The notes below the pieces were generated by a model that worked only from the letters and a program-made list of their open reading frames with translations, was not told the origin of the DNA and made no database searches. The translations under genes were made by a program, and so were the position numbers. Shown here one piece after another: positions 16,648 through 25,619 of a DNA stretch of 64,000 nt. The first letter of the stretch is position 1. Each line of letters begins with the position of its first letter. This DNA is from Clostridia bacterium (GTDB taxonomy: Bacteria > Bacillota > Clostridia > Lachnospirales > Anaerotignaceae), in assembly GCA_022786605.1 (NCBI GenBank), contig JALFWW010000015.1, positions 1 to 64,000 on the forward strand, in the 5' to 3' direction.

Positions 16648-17913
16648 ATGAGTTTAACACAAGGCATGAAAGCAAAACAATTGTTAGGCTACTATCAGAA
16701 CAAAGCCGATCAGGACGCTAGAGAAGCAAAAGAAAGAGGCGACCTGGTATGCTGGTCTGCTTCTGTAGCTCCTCCGGAATTCTGCGTAACCATGGGTATC
16801 GCTATGGTTTATCCCGAAACACATGCAGCTGGTATCGGTGCTAGAAAAGGCGCTATGGATATGCTGGATGTAGCAGAAAGAAAAGGCTACAACATTGACT
16901 GCTGTTCTTATGGTAGAGTAAACATGGGTTACATGGAATGCTTGAAAGAAGCTGCTATCACAGGTGTAGAACCTGAAGTTCTGGTTAACTCTCCCGCAGC
17001 AAGAGTTCCTCTGCCCGACCTGGTAATCACATGTAACAACATTTGTAACACACTGCTGAAATGGTATGAAAACCTTGCAGTAGAACTGGATATCCCCTGC
17101 ATCGTAATCGACGTACCTTTCAACCACACAATGCCTATTCCTGAATATGCAAAAGCATATATCGCTGACGAATTCAGAAACGCGATTTCTCAGCTGGAAG
17201 TAATCTGTGGCAGACCTTTCGATTGGAAGAAATTCCAGGAAGTTAAAAACCAGACACAGCGTTCCGTATATCAGTGGAACAGAATCGCTGATTTCACAAA
17301 ATATAAACCCTCTCCTCTGAATGGTTTCGACCTGTTCAACTACATGGCTCTGATCGTTGCAGCTCGTTCTCTGGACTATGCTGAAATCACATTCAAAGCT
17401 TTCGCTGACGAACTGGAAGAAAACCTGAAAGCAGGTATCTACGCATTCAAAGGCGCAGAAAAAACACGTATCCAGTGGGAAGGTATCGCTGTATGGCCTC
17501 ACCTGGGTCACACATTCAAGACTCTGAAAAACATGGGTACCATCATGACAGGTTCCGCTTATCCTGCAATCTGGGATCTGACATATGATGCAAACGATGA
17601 ATCCCTGCACTCCATGGCAGAAGCTTACACAAGAACATACATCAACACATGCCTGAGCAACAAAGCAGACGTGCTGATGAAATTGATGGAACATGGTCAG
17701 GTTGACGGTGTTGTTTACCACCTGAACAGAAGCTGTAAGCTGATGAGCTTCCTGAACGTTGAAACAGCAGAAGTTATCAAAGAAAAGAACGGTCTGCCTT
17801 ATGTAAGCTTTGACGGCGACCAGACAGACCCTCGTGTATACTCTCCTGCACAGTATGAAACTCGTGTTCAGGCTCTGGTTGAAATGATGGAAGCTAACGT
17901 AGCAGCAGAATAA
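16648..17913 (+). CDS. lcdA: Lactoyl-CoA dehydratase alpha subunit
   Basis: A 421-residue 2-hydroxyacyl-CoA dehydratase subunit (HgdB/FldB family). With LcdB it binds a [4Fe-4S] cluster and removes water from (R)-lactoyl-CoA to give acryloyl-CoA through a ketyl radical. Family segments include SASVAPPEFCVTMGIA (about 33-48), VITCNNICNTLLKWYE (about 128-143) and YHLNRSCKLMSF (about 356-367), carrying the conserved cysteines. From memory it is nearly collinear with the C. propionicum protein, which favours lactate over the phenyllactate or hydroxyisocaproate enzymes. Codon bias is extreme, as expected for a major fermentation enzyme. GAAAGAGGG precedes the ATG, and lcdB begins 13 nt after the stop. 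Confidence 0.93.
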   Translation: MSLTQGMKAKQLLGYYQNKADQDAREAKERGDLVCWSASVAPPEFCVTMGIAMVYPETHAAGIGARKGAMDMLDVAERKGYNIDCCSYGRVNMGYMECLKEAAITGVEPEVLVNSPAARVPLPDLVITCNNICNTLLKWYENLAVELDIPCIVIDVPFNHTMPIPEYAKAYIADEFRNAISQLEVICGRPFDWKKFQEVKNQTQRSVYQWNRIADFTKYKPSPLNGFDLFNYMALIVAARSLDYAEITFKAFADELEENLKAGIYAFKGAEKTRIQWEGIAVWPHLGHTFKTLKNMGTIMTGSAYPAIWDLTYDANDESLHSMAEAYTRTYINTCLSNKADVLMKLMEHGQVDGVVYHLNRSCKLMSFLNVETAEVIKEKNGLPYVSFDGDQTDPRVYSPAQYETRVQALVEMMEANVAAE

Positions 17914-17926
17914 GGAGGAGAAAACA

Positions 17927-19051
17927 ATGAGTAAAGTTGAAGCTATCTTATCTCAATTGAAAGACATTGCAGCAAATCCCAAAAAAGCAATGGATGATTA
18001 TAAAGCAGAAACCGGTAAAGGCGCTGTAGGTATCATGCCTATCTACGCTCCCGAAGAAATGGTTCATGCAACAGGCTACCTGCCTATGGGTATCTGGGGC
18101 GCACAGGGCAAAACAATTTCCAAAGCTCGTACATACCTGCCTCCTTTTGCTTGTTCCATTATGCAGCAGGTTATGGAACTGCAGTGCGAAGGTGCTTATG
18201 ATGACCTGGCAGCTGTACTGTTCTCCGTACCTTGTGACACTCTGAAATGCCTGAGCCAGAAATGGAAAGGCACATCCCCCGTTATCGTATTCACACATCC
18301 TCAGAACAGAGGTCTGGAAGCAGCTAACACATTCCTGGTAAAAGAATACGAACTGGTGAAAGCTCAGCTGGAACACTACCTGGGCGTTACAATCACAAAC
18401 GCAGCTCTGGAAAGATCCATCGCTATCTACAACGAAAACAGACAGGTTATGCGTGAATTCGTGAAAGTAGCAGCTGAATACCCTCAGGTAATCGACGCTG
18501 TTAGCCGTCACGCTGTATTCAAAGCTAGACAGTTCATGCTGAAAGAAAAACACACAGAACTGGTTAAAGAACTGATCGCTGAAGTAAAAGCTATGCCCGT
18601 TCAGCCTTGGACAGGTAAAAAAGTTGTTGTTGCTGGTATCCTGCTGGAACCCAACGAACTGCTTGACATCTTCAACGAATTCGGTCTGGCTATCGTAGAC
18701 GACGACCTGGCTCAGGAATCCAGACAGATCCGTGTAGACGTTCTGGACGGCGAAGAAGGTCCTCTGTACAGAATGGCTAAAGCATGGCAGCAGATGTATG
18801 GTTGCTCCGTTGCAACAGACACCAAAAAAGGCCGTGGCAAAATGCTGATGAACAAAATGGCTCAGACAGGCGCAGACGCAGTTATCATCGCTCAGATGAA
18901 ATTCTGTGATCCCGAAGAATGGGATTACCCTGTAATGTACAGAGAATTCGAAGAAAGAGGCGTTAAGAACCTGATGATCGAAGTTGACCAGGAAGTTACA
19001 TCCTTCGAACAGGTTAAGACAAGACTGCAGTCCTTCGTTGAAATGATGTAA
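17927..19051 (+). CDS. lcdB: Lactoyl-CoA dehydratase beta subunit
   Basis: A 374-residue partner of LcdA in the dehydratase heterodimer. Family features include GIMPIYAPEEMVHATGYLP (about 34-52), the cysteine-bearing PPFACSIMQQV and VPCDTLKCLSQKWKG segments, and a late MKFCDPEEWDYP segment (about 324-335). As remembered, it matches the C. propionicum beta subunit closely over its whole length. It lies in the same transcript as lcdC and lcdA, with AAGGAGG directly upstream of the ATG. A stable hairpin lies between its stop and pct and may set the ratio of dehydratase to CoA-transferase. Confidence 0.93.
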   Translation: MSKVEAILSQLKDIAANPKKAMDDYKAETGKGAVGIMPIYAPEEMVHATGYLPMGIWGAQGKTISKARTYLPPFACSIMQQVMELQCEGAYDDLAAVLFSVPCDTLKCLSQKWKGTSPVIVFTHPQNRGLEAANTFLVKEYELVKAQLEHYLGVTITNAALERSIAIYNENRQVMREFVKVAAEYPQVIDAVSRHAVFKARQFMLKEKHTELVKELIAEVKAMPVQPWTGKKVVVAGILLEPNELLDIFNEFGLAIVDDDLAQESRQIRVDVLDGEEGPLYRMAKAWQQMYGCSVATDTKKGRGKMLMNKMAQTGADAVIIAQMKFCDPEEWDYPVMYREFEERGVKNLMIEVDQEVTSFEQVKTRLQSFVEMM

Positions 19052-19093
19052 TTTACATCTGTTTCGAAAATAAATAAGTGATTTAAACACTTT

Positions 19094-19123
19094 GACACTG
19101 GGGTAGTGGTCTGCCCCAGTGTC
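19094..19123 (+). terminator. Intercistronic hairpin between lcdB and pct
   Basis: A perfect 10-bp GC-rich stem, GACACTGGGG (19094-19103) with CCCCAGTGTC (19114-19123) and a 10-nt loop. Only TTAGAATT follows, so it is at best a partial terminator. It may protect the upstream mRNA. No separate pct promoter is evident downstream of it. Confidence 0.6.
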
Positions 19124-19161
19124 TTAGAATTATGCAAAAGAGATTTAGGAGGATTTTAACG

Positions 19162-20742
19162 ATGAGAAAAGTTAAAATTATTACTGCTGATGAAGCAGCT
19201 AAACTTGTAAAAAATGGTGATACCATCACTACCAGCGGTTTCGTTGCAAGTGCTATTCCTGAAGCACTGAACAAAGCAGTTGAAAAAAGATTCCTGGAAA
19301 CAGGCGAACCCAACAACCTGACATATGTATACTGTGGTTCTCAGGGTAACAAAGACGGTCGTGGCGCTGAACACTATGCTCATGAAGGCATGCTGAAAAG
19401 ATACATCGCAGGTCACTGGGCAACAGTTCCCGCTATGGTAAAAATGGCTCTGGAAAACAAAATGGAAGCTTACAACGTATCTCAGGGTGCTCTGTGCCAC
19501 CTGTTCAGAGATATCGCTGCTCATAAACCCGGTACTTTCACAAAAGTTGGTCTGGGTACTTTCATCGACCCCAGAAATGGCGGCGGTAAAGTAAACGATA
19601 TCACAAAAGAAGATATCATTGAACTGGTTAACATCAAAGGTCAGGATTACCTGTTCTACCCTGCATTCCCTATTCATGTAGCTATGATCAGAGGTACTTA
19701 TGCAGACGAAAGCGGTAACATCTCCTTCGAAAAAGAAGTATCTCCTCTGGAAGGTACATCCGTATGCCAGGCTGTTAAAAACAGCGGCGGTATCGTTATC
19801 GTTCAGGTAGAAAGAGTTGTAAAAGCTGGTACTCTGGATCCTAGACTGGTTAAAGTTCCTGGTATCTATGTTGACTACGTAGTAGTAGCTGACTCCGCAG
19901 ATCATCAGCAGACACTGGATTGCGAATACGATCCTACTCTGTCCGGTGAAAAACGTATGCCTGACGTTGCTCCCGAACCCCTGCCTCTGAGCGCTAAAAA
20001 GATCATCGGTCGTCGTGGCGCTATGGAACTGGAAAAAGACGTTGCAGTTAACCTGGGCGTAGGTGCTCCTGAATATGTTGCATCTGTTGCGAACGAAGAA
20101 GGTATCGGTGACTTCATGACACTGACAGTAGAAGGCGGCGCTGTTGGCGGCGTTCCCGCTGGCGGCATCAGATTTGGTTCTGCTTACAACGCAGACGCTC
20201 TGCTGGATCAGGGTTATCAGTTCGACTTCTATGATGGCGGCGGTCTGGATCTGTGCTACCTGGGTCTGGCTGAATGTGACAGCCATGGTAACATCAATGT
20301 TTCCAGATTTGGTCCTAGAATCGCTGGTTGCGGCGGCTTCATCAACATCACTCAGAACACACACAAAGTATTCTTCTGCGGTACTTTCACAGCAGGTGGT
20401 CTGAAAGTTAAAGTTGAAGATGGCAAAGTTATCATCGCTCAGGAAGGTAAACAGAAAAAATTCCTGAAAGACGTTGAACAGATCACATTCAACGGCGATA
20501 TCGCTCTGCAGAACAAACAGGAAGTTATGTACATCACAGAAAGATGCGTATTCCAGCTGAAAGAAGATGGTATGCACCTGACAGAAATCGCTCCTGGTAT
20601 CGACCTGCAGACACAGATTCTGGATATGATGGATTTCGAACCCATCGTTGACAGAGACGCTAACGGCGAAATCAAACTGATGGATGCAAAACTGTTTGCA
20701 GAAGGTCTGATGGGTCTGAAAGAAATGAAAGAAAGCTGCTAA
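19162..20742 (+). CDS. pct: Propionate CoA-transferase
   Basis: A 526-residue family I CoA-transferase that moves CoA from propionyl-CoA (or acetyl-CoA) to lactate, activating the substrate and releasing propionate. The catalytic glutamate sits in a VEGGAVGGVPAGG segment and falls at residue 324, the same number as in the studied C. propionicum enzyme (524 residues). The N-terminal half carries the GSQGNKDGRGAEH and PRNGGGKVND segments typical of Pct. The ATG at 19162 follows TTAGGAGG; an upstream start at 19132 has no site. Pct completes the acrylate cluster apart from acryloyl-CoA reductase, which is not in this window. Confidence 0.96.
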   Translation: MRKVKIITADEAAKLVKNGDTITTSGFVASAIPEALNKAVEKRFLETGEPNNLTYVYCGSQGNKDGRGAEHYAHEGMLKRYIAGHWATVPAMVKMALENKMEAYNVSQGALCHLFRDIAAHKPGTFTKVGLGTFIDPRNGGGKVNDITKEDIIELVNIKGQDYLFYPAFPIHVAMIRGTYADESGNISFEKEVSPLEGTSVCQAVKNSGGIVIVQVERVVKAGTLDPRLVKVPGIYVDYVVVADSADHQQTLDCEYDPTLSGEKRMPDVAPEPLPLSAKKIIGRRGAMELEKDVAVNLGVGAPEYVASVANEEGIGDFMTLTVEGGAVGGVPAGGIRFGSAYNADALLDQGYQFDFYDGGGLDLCYLGLAECDSHGNINVSRFGPRIAGCGGFINITQNTHKVFFCGTFTAGGLKVKVEDGKVIIAQEGKQKKFLKDVEQITFNGDIALQNKQEVMYITERCVFQLKEDGMHLTEIAPGIDLQTQILDMMDFEPIVDRDANGEIKLMDAKLFAEGLMGLKEMKESC

Positions 20743-20770
20743 TCCCTTCATTTCTGCATAATGGAACATA

Positions 20771-20976
20771 AAGAACCTCGTTAGGGGCTTCTTCATAAGA
20801 ACATAAAGAAAGCTGGAATCTTTGCGATTACAAAGATTTCAGCTTTCTTCTTTTGCCAAAATTTATCAGGCATATTTTCCGATGAAGATAGCTGCCGCAG
20901 TTTCCCTTAAAAAATCAAAGAAACGTCTTAAGGGAAGCCAATTAAGGGGAAGTTGCTTTTAGAGAGTTCCTTTTTA
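20771..20976 (+). repeat. Interspersed intergenic repeat, copy A (with terminator hairpin)
   Basis: One of four related elements of about 200 bp in this window. It opens with a 19-bp imperfect hairpin (20806-20824 with 20831-20849) of the form AAGAAAGCTGGAATC...GATTTCAGCTTTCTT, followed by the shared block AGCTGCCGCAGTTTCCCTTAA (from about 20890) and a second inverted segment around CTTAAGGGAAG. It lies between pct and the flavoprotein gene, so its first hairpin can terminate pct transcription. Confidence 0.85.
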
Positions 20977-21053
20977 TAGTAAAAAAGAGTGTTCTGTGGT
21001 ATGCTGAAAGAAAAGAATGTTATGAAGTTTTTTATGATAAAGGAGGACTTGAA

Positions 21054-22979
21054 ATGCAGTTTTCATCCGCTAAAATTAGAAATTTGGAATTGAAAAATCG
21101 CTGGATCATGTTGGCAATGCATACAGGTTTCGCTGAAGGCGATGTATTGACAGAACGAGAATATGCTTTTTACGAAGAACGTGCAAAGGGCGGTGTAGCG
21201 GCGGTAACCATGGTTTTGGGCGTAGATGATGCAGGAGCACTGAAAGGGATGTATCATGCAGATACCTTAGACGGAGATAGCTTGAAAACATTGGCTGAAC
21301 GTCTGCATACCCATGACTGTAAATTGATTGTACAGTTATTCCATTGCGGCAGAAACGAAAGCAGAAAAAATCATGGAGAAAAACCACTTTTTGCACCATC
21401 TCCGGTGGCTTCTCCCATTTTTCGTGAAGAACCACAGGAAATGACAGAAGAGGTCTTGCTGCAAACAAAGGCAGATTTTGCCAAAGCGGCGGCTTTTTGT
21501 AAAGAAAATGGCGTAGATGCAGTAGAAATCAGTGCTTCTGCTGGATATTTGCTGTCCGAATTTCTTTCTCCTATTACCAATTTGCGAACAGATAAATATG
21601 GCATGGGCGAAAACAAAGGAATGACATATCCTTTGGAAGTTTTGCAGGCAGTGAGAGAAGCTGTGGGGGATTATCCTGTTTTGATGAAGGTATCTGGAGC
21701 ACAGATGCTGGATGGCGGTTATGAACTGACAGATACCATTGTTTTTTGCAGAAAAGCGGAACAAGAAGGCTATATAGATGCCATTACTGTGACAGGCGGC
21801 TGGCATGAATCTCCTGTGGAACAGATTTCTTTCTATGTATCTAAAGGGGCTTACGCGCCCTTGGCAGGCGCAGTGAAAAAATATACTTCCGTACCTGTGA
21901 TCGCATGTAACCGTATTCAGGACGCGGAAACAGCAGAACGCATTTTAGAAGAAGGTATGTGTGATTTTATTGGTTCTGCAAGAGCTTTTCTAGCGGATGC
22001 CCATTATGTGGAAAAACTACAGAAACAAGAAATGTTCAATCCTTGTCAGGCTTGCAATCATTGCATTATGGATGTTTTGAAGGGAAAAGAACTGCACTGT
22101 GCCTTCTGTCCAGAAGCAGGAAATGAATATATGGAAAACCAACGTCGGAAAATTGCTACCAGAAAAGAAGTCCTTGTCATCGGCGGCGGTCCAGCAGGGA
22201 TGTATGCAGCGAAAAAGTCTGCCGAACGTGGTTTTCTAACCACTTTGGTATGTAAAGAGGATCAGCTGGGCGGTCAGCTGAATCTGGCAAAATTGCCTCC
22301 TAGAAAAGAAGAAATCGGTACTTTCGTTTCCTATCTGGAACATACTTTGAAGGTGTTGGGTGTGAATATCATTCTTGGAAAAGAAGCCGATGTGGATTTT
22401 GTGATGGAAAAGAAACCTTATTTCACTGTGCTGGCAACAGGCAGCGAGCCTGTGATTCCGCAGTTAGAAGGATTGGATACCGCAACTTATGAATTGGCAC
22501 AGGATGTACTGCAAATGGACGCAGATGCATTAAAACCTTATAGGGAAGGGCAGATCGTCATTGTAGGCGGCAGTTCTTTAGGTTTGGAAGTGGCAGAATT
22601 TTTAGTGGAAAAGCTGCCAGAAGCGAAAATCAAGATTTTAGAAGCAAACAGTCGTATGGGAGTGGAACTTGGCGCAATGGCAAGACCGATGCTCAATGGT
22701 TTGAAACAGGCTGGTGTCCAGACGATGTGTGATACAAAAGTGACATCTTTTGAAGGAAAGAAAGTTATGATTTCCATAGGCGGTCAACCATTTTTTGTGA
22801 CAGCGGATCATCTGATTCTGGCGTGTGGTTCTGAGCCTGTATCTACGAATGAAATCGCTATGGTATTGATGGATGAAAGACTTTCTTATGCTGTGGTAGG
22901 GGATGCGGACCATGTAGCAGATGTGGATGAGGGACTGAAAAGTGTCTTTGAGCTGTTTTCCCGTTTTTATATTGCTTAA
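21054..22979 (+). CDS. Enoate-reductase-like NADH:flavin oxidoreductase (Old Yellow Enzyme family, FMN/Fe-S/FAD)
   Basis: A 641-residue three-part flavoprotein. An FMN-binding TIM barrel (about 1-340) is followed by cysteines C331, C334, C337 and C349 for a [4Fe-4S] cluster and by two dinucleotide folds, VLVIGGGPAGMYAAK (about 369-383) and IVIVGGSSLGLEVAE (about 503-517). This is the plan of 2,4-dienoyl-CoA reductase and clostridial enoate reductase, which reduce activated C=C bonds. The spacing C-x2-C-x2-C-x11 differs from the usual C-x2-C-x3-C-x11. Being next to pct suggests an acrylate-, cinnamate- or enoyl-type substrate, but known acryloyl-CoA reductase is an EtfAB-linked enzyme of another family. 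Repeat A separates it from pct. AAAGGAGG precedes the ATG. Confidence 0.88.
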   Translation: MQFSSAKIRNLELKNRWIMLAMHTGFAEGDVLTEREYAFYEERAKGGVAAVTMVLGVDDAGALKGMYHADTLDGDSLKTLAERLHTHDCKLIVQLFHCGRNESRKNHGEKPLFAPSPVASPIFREEPQEMTEEVLLQTKADFAKAAAFCKENGVDAVEISASAGYLLSEFLSPITNLRTDKYGMGENKGMTYPLEVLQAVREAVGDYPVLMKVSGAQMLDGGYELTDTIVFCRKAEQEGYIDAITVTGGWHESPVEQISFYVSKGAYAPLAGAVKKYTSVPVIACNRIQDAETAERILEEGMCDFIGSARAFLADAHYVEKLQKQEMFNPCQACNHCIMDVLKGKELHCAFCPEAGNEYMENQRRKIATRKEVLVIGGGPAGMYAAKKSAERGFLTTLVCKEDQLGGQLNLAKLPPRKEEIGTFVSYLEHTLKVLGVNIILGKEADVDFVMEKKPYFTVLATGSEPVIPQLEGLDTATYELAQDVLQMDADALKPYREGQIVIVGGSSLGLEVAEFLVEKLPEAKIKILEANSRMGVELGAMARPMLNGLKQAGVQTMCDTKVTSFEGKKVMISIGGQPFFVTADHLILACGSEPVSTNEIAMVLMDERLSYAVVGDADHVADVDEGLKSVFELFSRFYIA

Positions 22980-23041
22980 GTAAATTTTCTGTTAATTTTG
23001 CCTAAAACTTGTCATACATCAATAAAAAAATTGGTTAAATC

Positions 23042-23070
23042 TTGCAAAAAAATGGTGCGCATGCTATAAT
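23042..23070 (+). promoter_or_regulatory. Sigma-A promoter of alr
   Basis: -35 TTGCAA (23042-23047), a 17-bp spacer and TATAAT (23065-23070) with an extended TG (23062-23063). Confidence 0.8.
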
Positions 23071-23082
23071 AGGGTTGTTGAT

Positions 23083-23106
23083 AGACAAGGGCATTTGCCC
23101 TTGTCT
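23083..23106 (+). promoter_or_regulatory. Perfect hairpin at the start of the alr mRNA
   Basis: AGACAAGGGCA (23083-23093) pairs with TGCCCTTGTCT (23096-23106). It begins about 6 nt after the predicted transcription start and is followed 10 nt later by a T6 run (23117-23121 region). It could be a 5' stabiliser or a weak attenuator. Confidence 0.5.
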
Positions 23107-23134
23107 GGTGAACACTTTTTTAGAAAGGATGCGT

Positions 23135-24334
23135 ATGAATATGGATTTTATCAGAAGAACTTGGGCAGAAATTGACTTAGATGCGCTGGATTACAACATC
23201 AAGAGCATTAAGGCAAAAATGAAAGATGGTCAAAAAGTTATGGGTATTGTCAAAGCGGACTGCTATGGTCATGGCGATGGTTTTGTAGCCCGTAAACTGG
23301 ACGCGGCAGGTTTTGACTGGTTTGGTGTTTCCAACATCGAAGAAGGCATGAGCCTGCGTACAGAAGGTATCACAAAGCCCATTCTGATTTTGGGATATAC
23401 CCCTGTAGACTGTGCAAATATCCTTGCGGAACAGAAGATCACACAGGCGCTGATCGGTATGGAATACTGTAAGGCACTGCAGGCTGCGGCAGAAAAAGCA
23501 GGCGTTGTTGTAGATGGTCATATCAAACTGGATACAGGTATGACACGCGTTGGTTTCCAGACTGATGATGAAAACTTTGAAGAGTCTCTGAAAGAGATCA
23601 TTGAAGTAAGCCAAATGCCCAATATCCATATTACAGGTATCTTTACCCACCATGCAGTTGCAGATGCGTATCAGGGTGATAACCCCGCGTTTACAGATAT
23701 GCAGTTCCATCGTTTCATGAAAATGACAGACGCCCTGAAAGAAGCAGGCGTTGATATTGGTCTGCGCCACTGCGCAAACAGCGCTACCATCATTTCTTAT
23801 CCTGAAAAACATCTGGATATGTGCCGTTCTGGTATTATTACATACGGTATGCTTCCTTCTGATGAATGCGAAGGCAGAATTGACTTGAAACCACTGATGA
23901 CTTTAAAAACAACCATTGGTCTGGTAAAACATGTTCCCGCGGGTTCTCAGTTGTCTTATGGCAGAACATATACTGCGGAAACAGACAGAATCATTGCGAC
24001 CGTCCCCATTGGTTATGCGGATGGTTATAACAGAAACCTGTCCAATGACGCAAGAATGCTGGTAAATGGCAAATTTGCGCCCGTTGTCGGCAGAATTTGC
24101 ATGGACCAGTGCATGCTGGATGTAACAGATATTCCCGGCGTAAAAATGGGGGATGAAGTGGTTGTATTTGGGAAACAGGGCGATGAAGTGCTGCCTATTG
24201 AAGAACTGGCGGATAAACTGCATACCATCAATTATGAATTAACTTGTGTTATCACCAAGAGAGTGCCGCGTGTATATCTGGAAGGCGGCAAGATCGTTGG
24301 TATCGTAGACCATGTTTTGCATCGTTATAAATAA
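23135..24334 (+). CDS. alr: Alanine racemase
   Basis: A 399-residue PLP enzyme that makes D-alanine for peptidoglycan. The PLP lysine is K40 in GIVKADCYGHG, a variant of the usual VKANAYGHG. The second catalytic base is Y275 in LSYGRTY. The fold is the usual N-terminal barrel plus C-terminal beta domain containing GRICMDQCMLDVT. AGAAAGG lies 6 nt before the ATG at 23135. The longer frame from 23042 overlaps the promoter and is rejected, and an ATG at 23141 is a possible alternative. It is monocistronic, ending at a bidirectional terminator. Confidence 0.95.
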   Translation: MNMDFIRRTWAEIDLDALDYNIKSIKAKMKDGQKVMGIVKADCYGHGDGFVARKLDAAGFDWFGVSNIEEGMSLRTEGITKPILILGYTPVDCANILAEQKITQALIGMEYCKALQAAAEKAGVVVDGHIKLDTGMTRVGFQTDDENFEESLKEIIEVSQMPNIHITGIFTHHAVADAYQGDNPAFTDMQFHRFMKMTDALKEAGVDIGLRHCANSATIISYPEKHLDMCRSGIITYGMLPSDECEGRIDLKPLMTLKTTIGLVKHVPAGSQLSYGRTYTAETDRIIATVPIGYADGYNRNLSNDARMLVNGKFAPVVGRICMDQCMLDVTDIPGVKMGDEVVVFGKQGDEVLPIEELADKLHTINYELTCVITKRVPRVYLEGGKIVGIVDHVLHRYK

Positions 24335-24347
24335 TTGATTGAATCAT

Positions 24348-24390
24348 AAAAAAGCCTGCAATTCTTGTATGAGAACTGCAGGCTTTTTTT
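24348..24390. terminator. Bidirectional terminator between alr and the EamA gene
   Basis: A roughly 18-bp stem, AAAAAAGCCTGCAATTCT with AGAACTGCAGGCTTTTTT, has A and T runs on both sides and serves the converging genes. Confidence 0.92.
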
Positions 24391-25294
24391 ATGTGTTTTT
24401 ATGCTGTGGTTGAATAGAGAGTAGGAATACCGTTGCGATGATGCAGATGATCCCAGCATAATCAATCCATTCCAGTTTTGTGTTGAGCCACAGAACAGAC
24501 GCAGCTGTGGAGGAAAGGGGTTCCACAGAGGCCAACAGACTGGATTTTGTGGGACCAATATATTTTACGCCATAAAGGAAAGTTAAATATGGCAGCATGG
24601 CGCCAAAAAATATTACGAAAAGGATACAGCTCACGGAAACTACATTCAATGCTCCCTGAAATCGCCAGAACGGTGCCACAAAATTGGTACAGATACCACC
24701 AAGAAGCATTCCCCAGGCAATGAGCTGTATTGTGTCATACCGCTGCAGCAGTTTCTGTGGAAATACGGTATAAAAAGCCAGTGCAACAGCAGAAAGCAGT
24801 CCCCAGAACAAAGCCAGTGGTGAAATAGACAGGCTTTTTATGTTTCCGTGGGTTGCCAGCAGGAATGTTCCCAGCAGTGCGCAAAGCACAGCGGCAAATT
24901 CAAAAAAAGATGGTACTTTGCGGTAACGTATGGAAATGTAGATCACGATCATAACAGGTGCCAGATACTGCAGGACAGTGGCGGTAGCGGCATTGGAATG
25001 TCCAATGGCAAGGAAATATCCGTATTGCATAAACAACATACCAATTAAACTAAATAACAGCATATCCCGTGCATCATTTTTATTTTTCCAGATGTCAAAA
25101 ATTTCTTTTCCTTTGCGCCAATAGATATAAATCAGAAGCAAAATTCCAGCTGACAGCATACGATTTGAAGCCAGCCATTGAGAAGATATCCCCATTTCTT
25201 GGAATAAAAATTGTCCGACTGTGCCGGTAAAGCCCCATAAAGACGCACTGAATATGCAAAGAAGTGCCCCACGCACGCTTCGATTATTTAACAT
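24389..25294 (-). CDS. EamA-family (DMT) transporter
   Basis: A 301-residue integral membrane protein with about ten hydrophobic helices in two EamA repeats (about 8-140 and 155-290), each with the usual small-residue-rich first helix. DMT exporters move amino acids, nucleosides or drugs out of the cell; the substrate cannot be inferred. The ATG at 25294 has AAAGGGAGC 10 nt upstream. The longer frame to 25525 would cover the intergenic region, lacks a site and begins with a non-membrane basic stretch, so I reject it. It is transcribed alone and converges on alr. Confidence 0.88.
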   Translation of the reverse strand: MLNNRSVRGALLCIFSASLWGFTGTVGQFLFQEMGISSQWLASNRMLSAGILLLIYIYWRKGKEIFDIWKNKNDARDMLLFSLIGMLFMQYGYFLAIGHSNAATATVLQYLAPVMIVIYISIRYRKVPSFFEFAAVLCALLGTFLLATHGNIKSLSISPLALFWGLLSAVALAFYTVFPQKLLQRYDTIQLIAWGMLLGGICTNFVAPFWRFQGALNVVSVSCILFVIFFGAMLPYLTFLYGVKYIGPTKSSLLASVEPLSSTAASVLWLNTKLEWIDYAGIICIIATVFLLSIQPQHKNT

Positions 25295-25518
25295 TGAAAG
25301 AACAGCTCCCTTTTGTTTTGTAAAATATTTAACACAGAAAAACAGCCCATTTTTTCTGTGAGATTGAGAAAATGGACGTGTATTTTTTCTTGATATAGCG
25401 CAATAAATCCGATTTTTGTATCGTTTGGAAAAACGCTCCCCAAAATGATGAATTTGCTGATTTATGCTAACATATACTGTTAACAAAGTCAATGTTTCAC
25501 AGGAATAAAGAGGCACAT

Positions 25519-25558
25519 TTAACATAGATTTAACAGAAACAAGATATTCGATTTAACT
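25519..25558 (+). promoter_or_regulatory. PhoP/PhoB-type boxes upstream of pstS
   Basis: TTAACA (25519-25524), a 5-bp gap and TTAACA (25530-25535) form the tandem 11-bp-period site bound by Gram-positive PhoP. A degenerate third position at 25541 and TTAACT (25553-25558) extend the array. Another TTAACA occurs at 25480-25485. The rest of the 325-bp divergent spacer holds no gene I can support. The boxes lie 60-100 bp before the pstS ATG. The linked two-component genes (30410-32745) are the obvious regulators. Confidence 0.8.
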
Positions 25559-25619
25559 TTGAAACAGTAAGATAAATCTGCAAAACGAAGAAAGAAGAAA
25601 TAAAAGGAGAGAAAATAAA

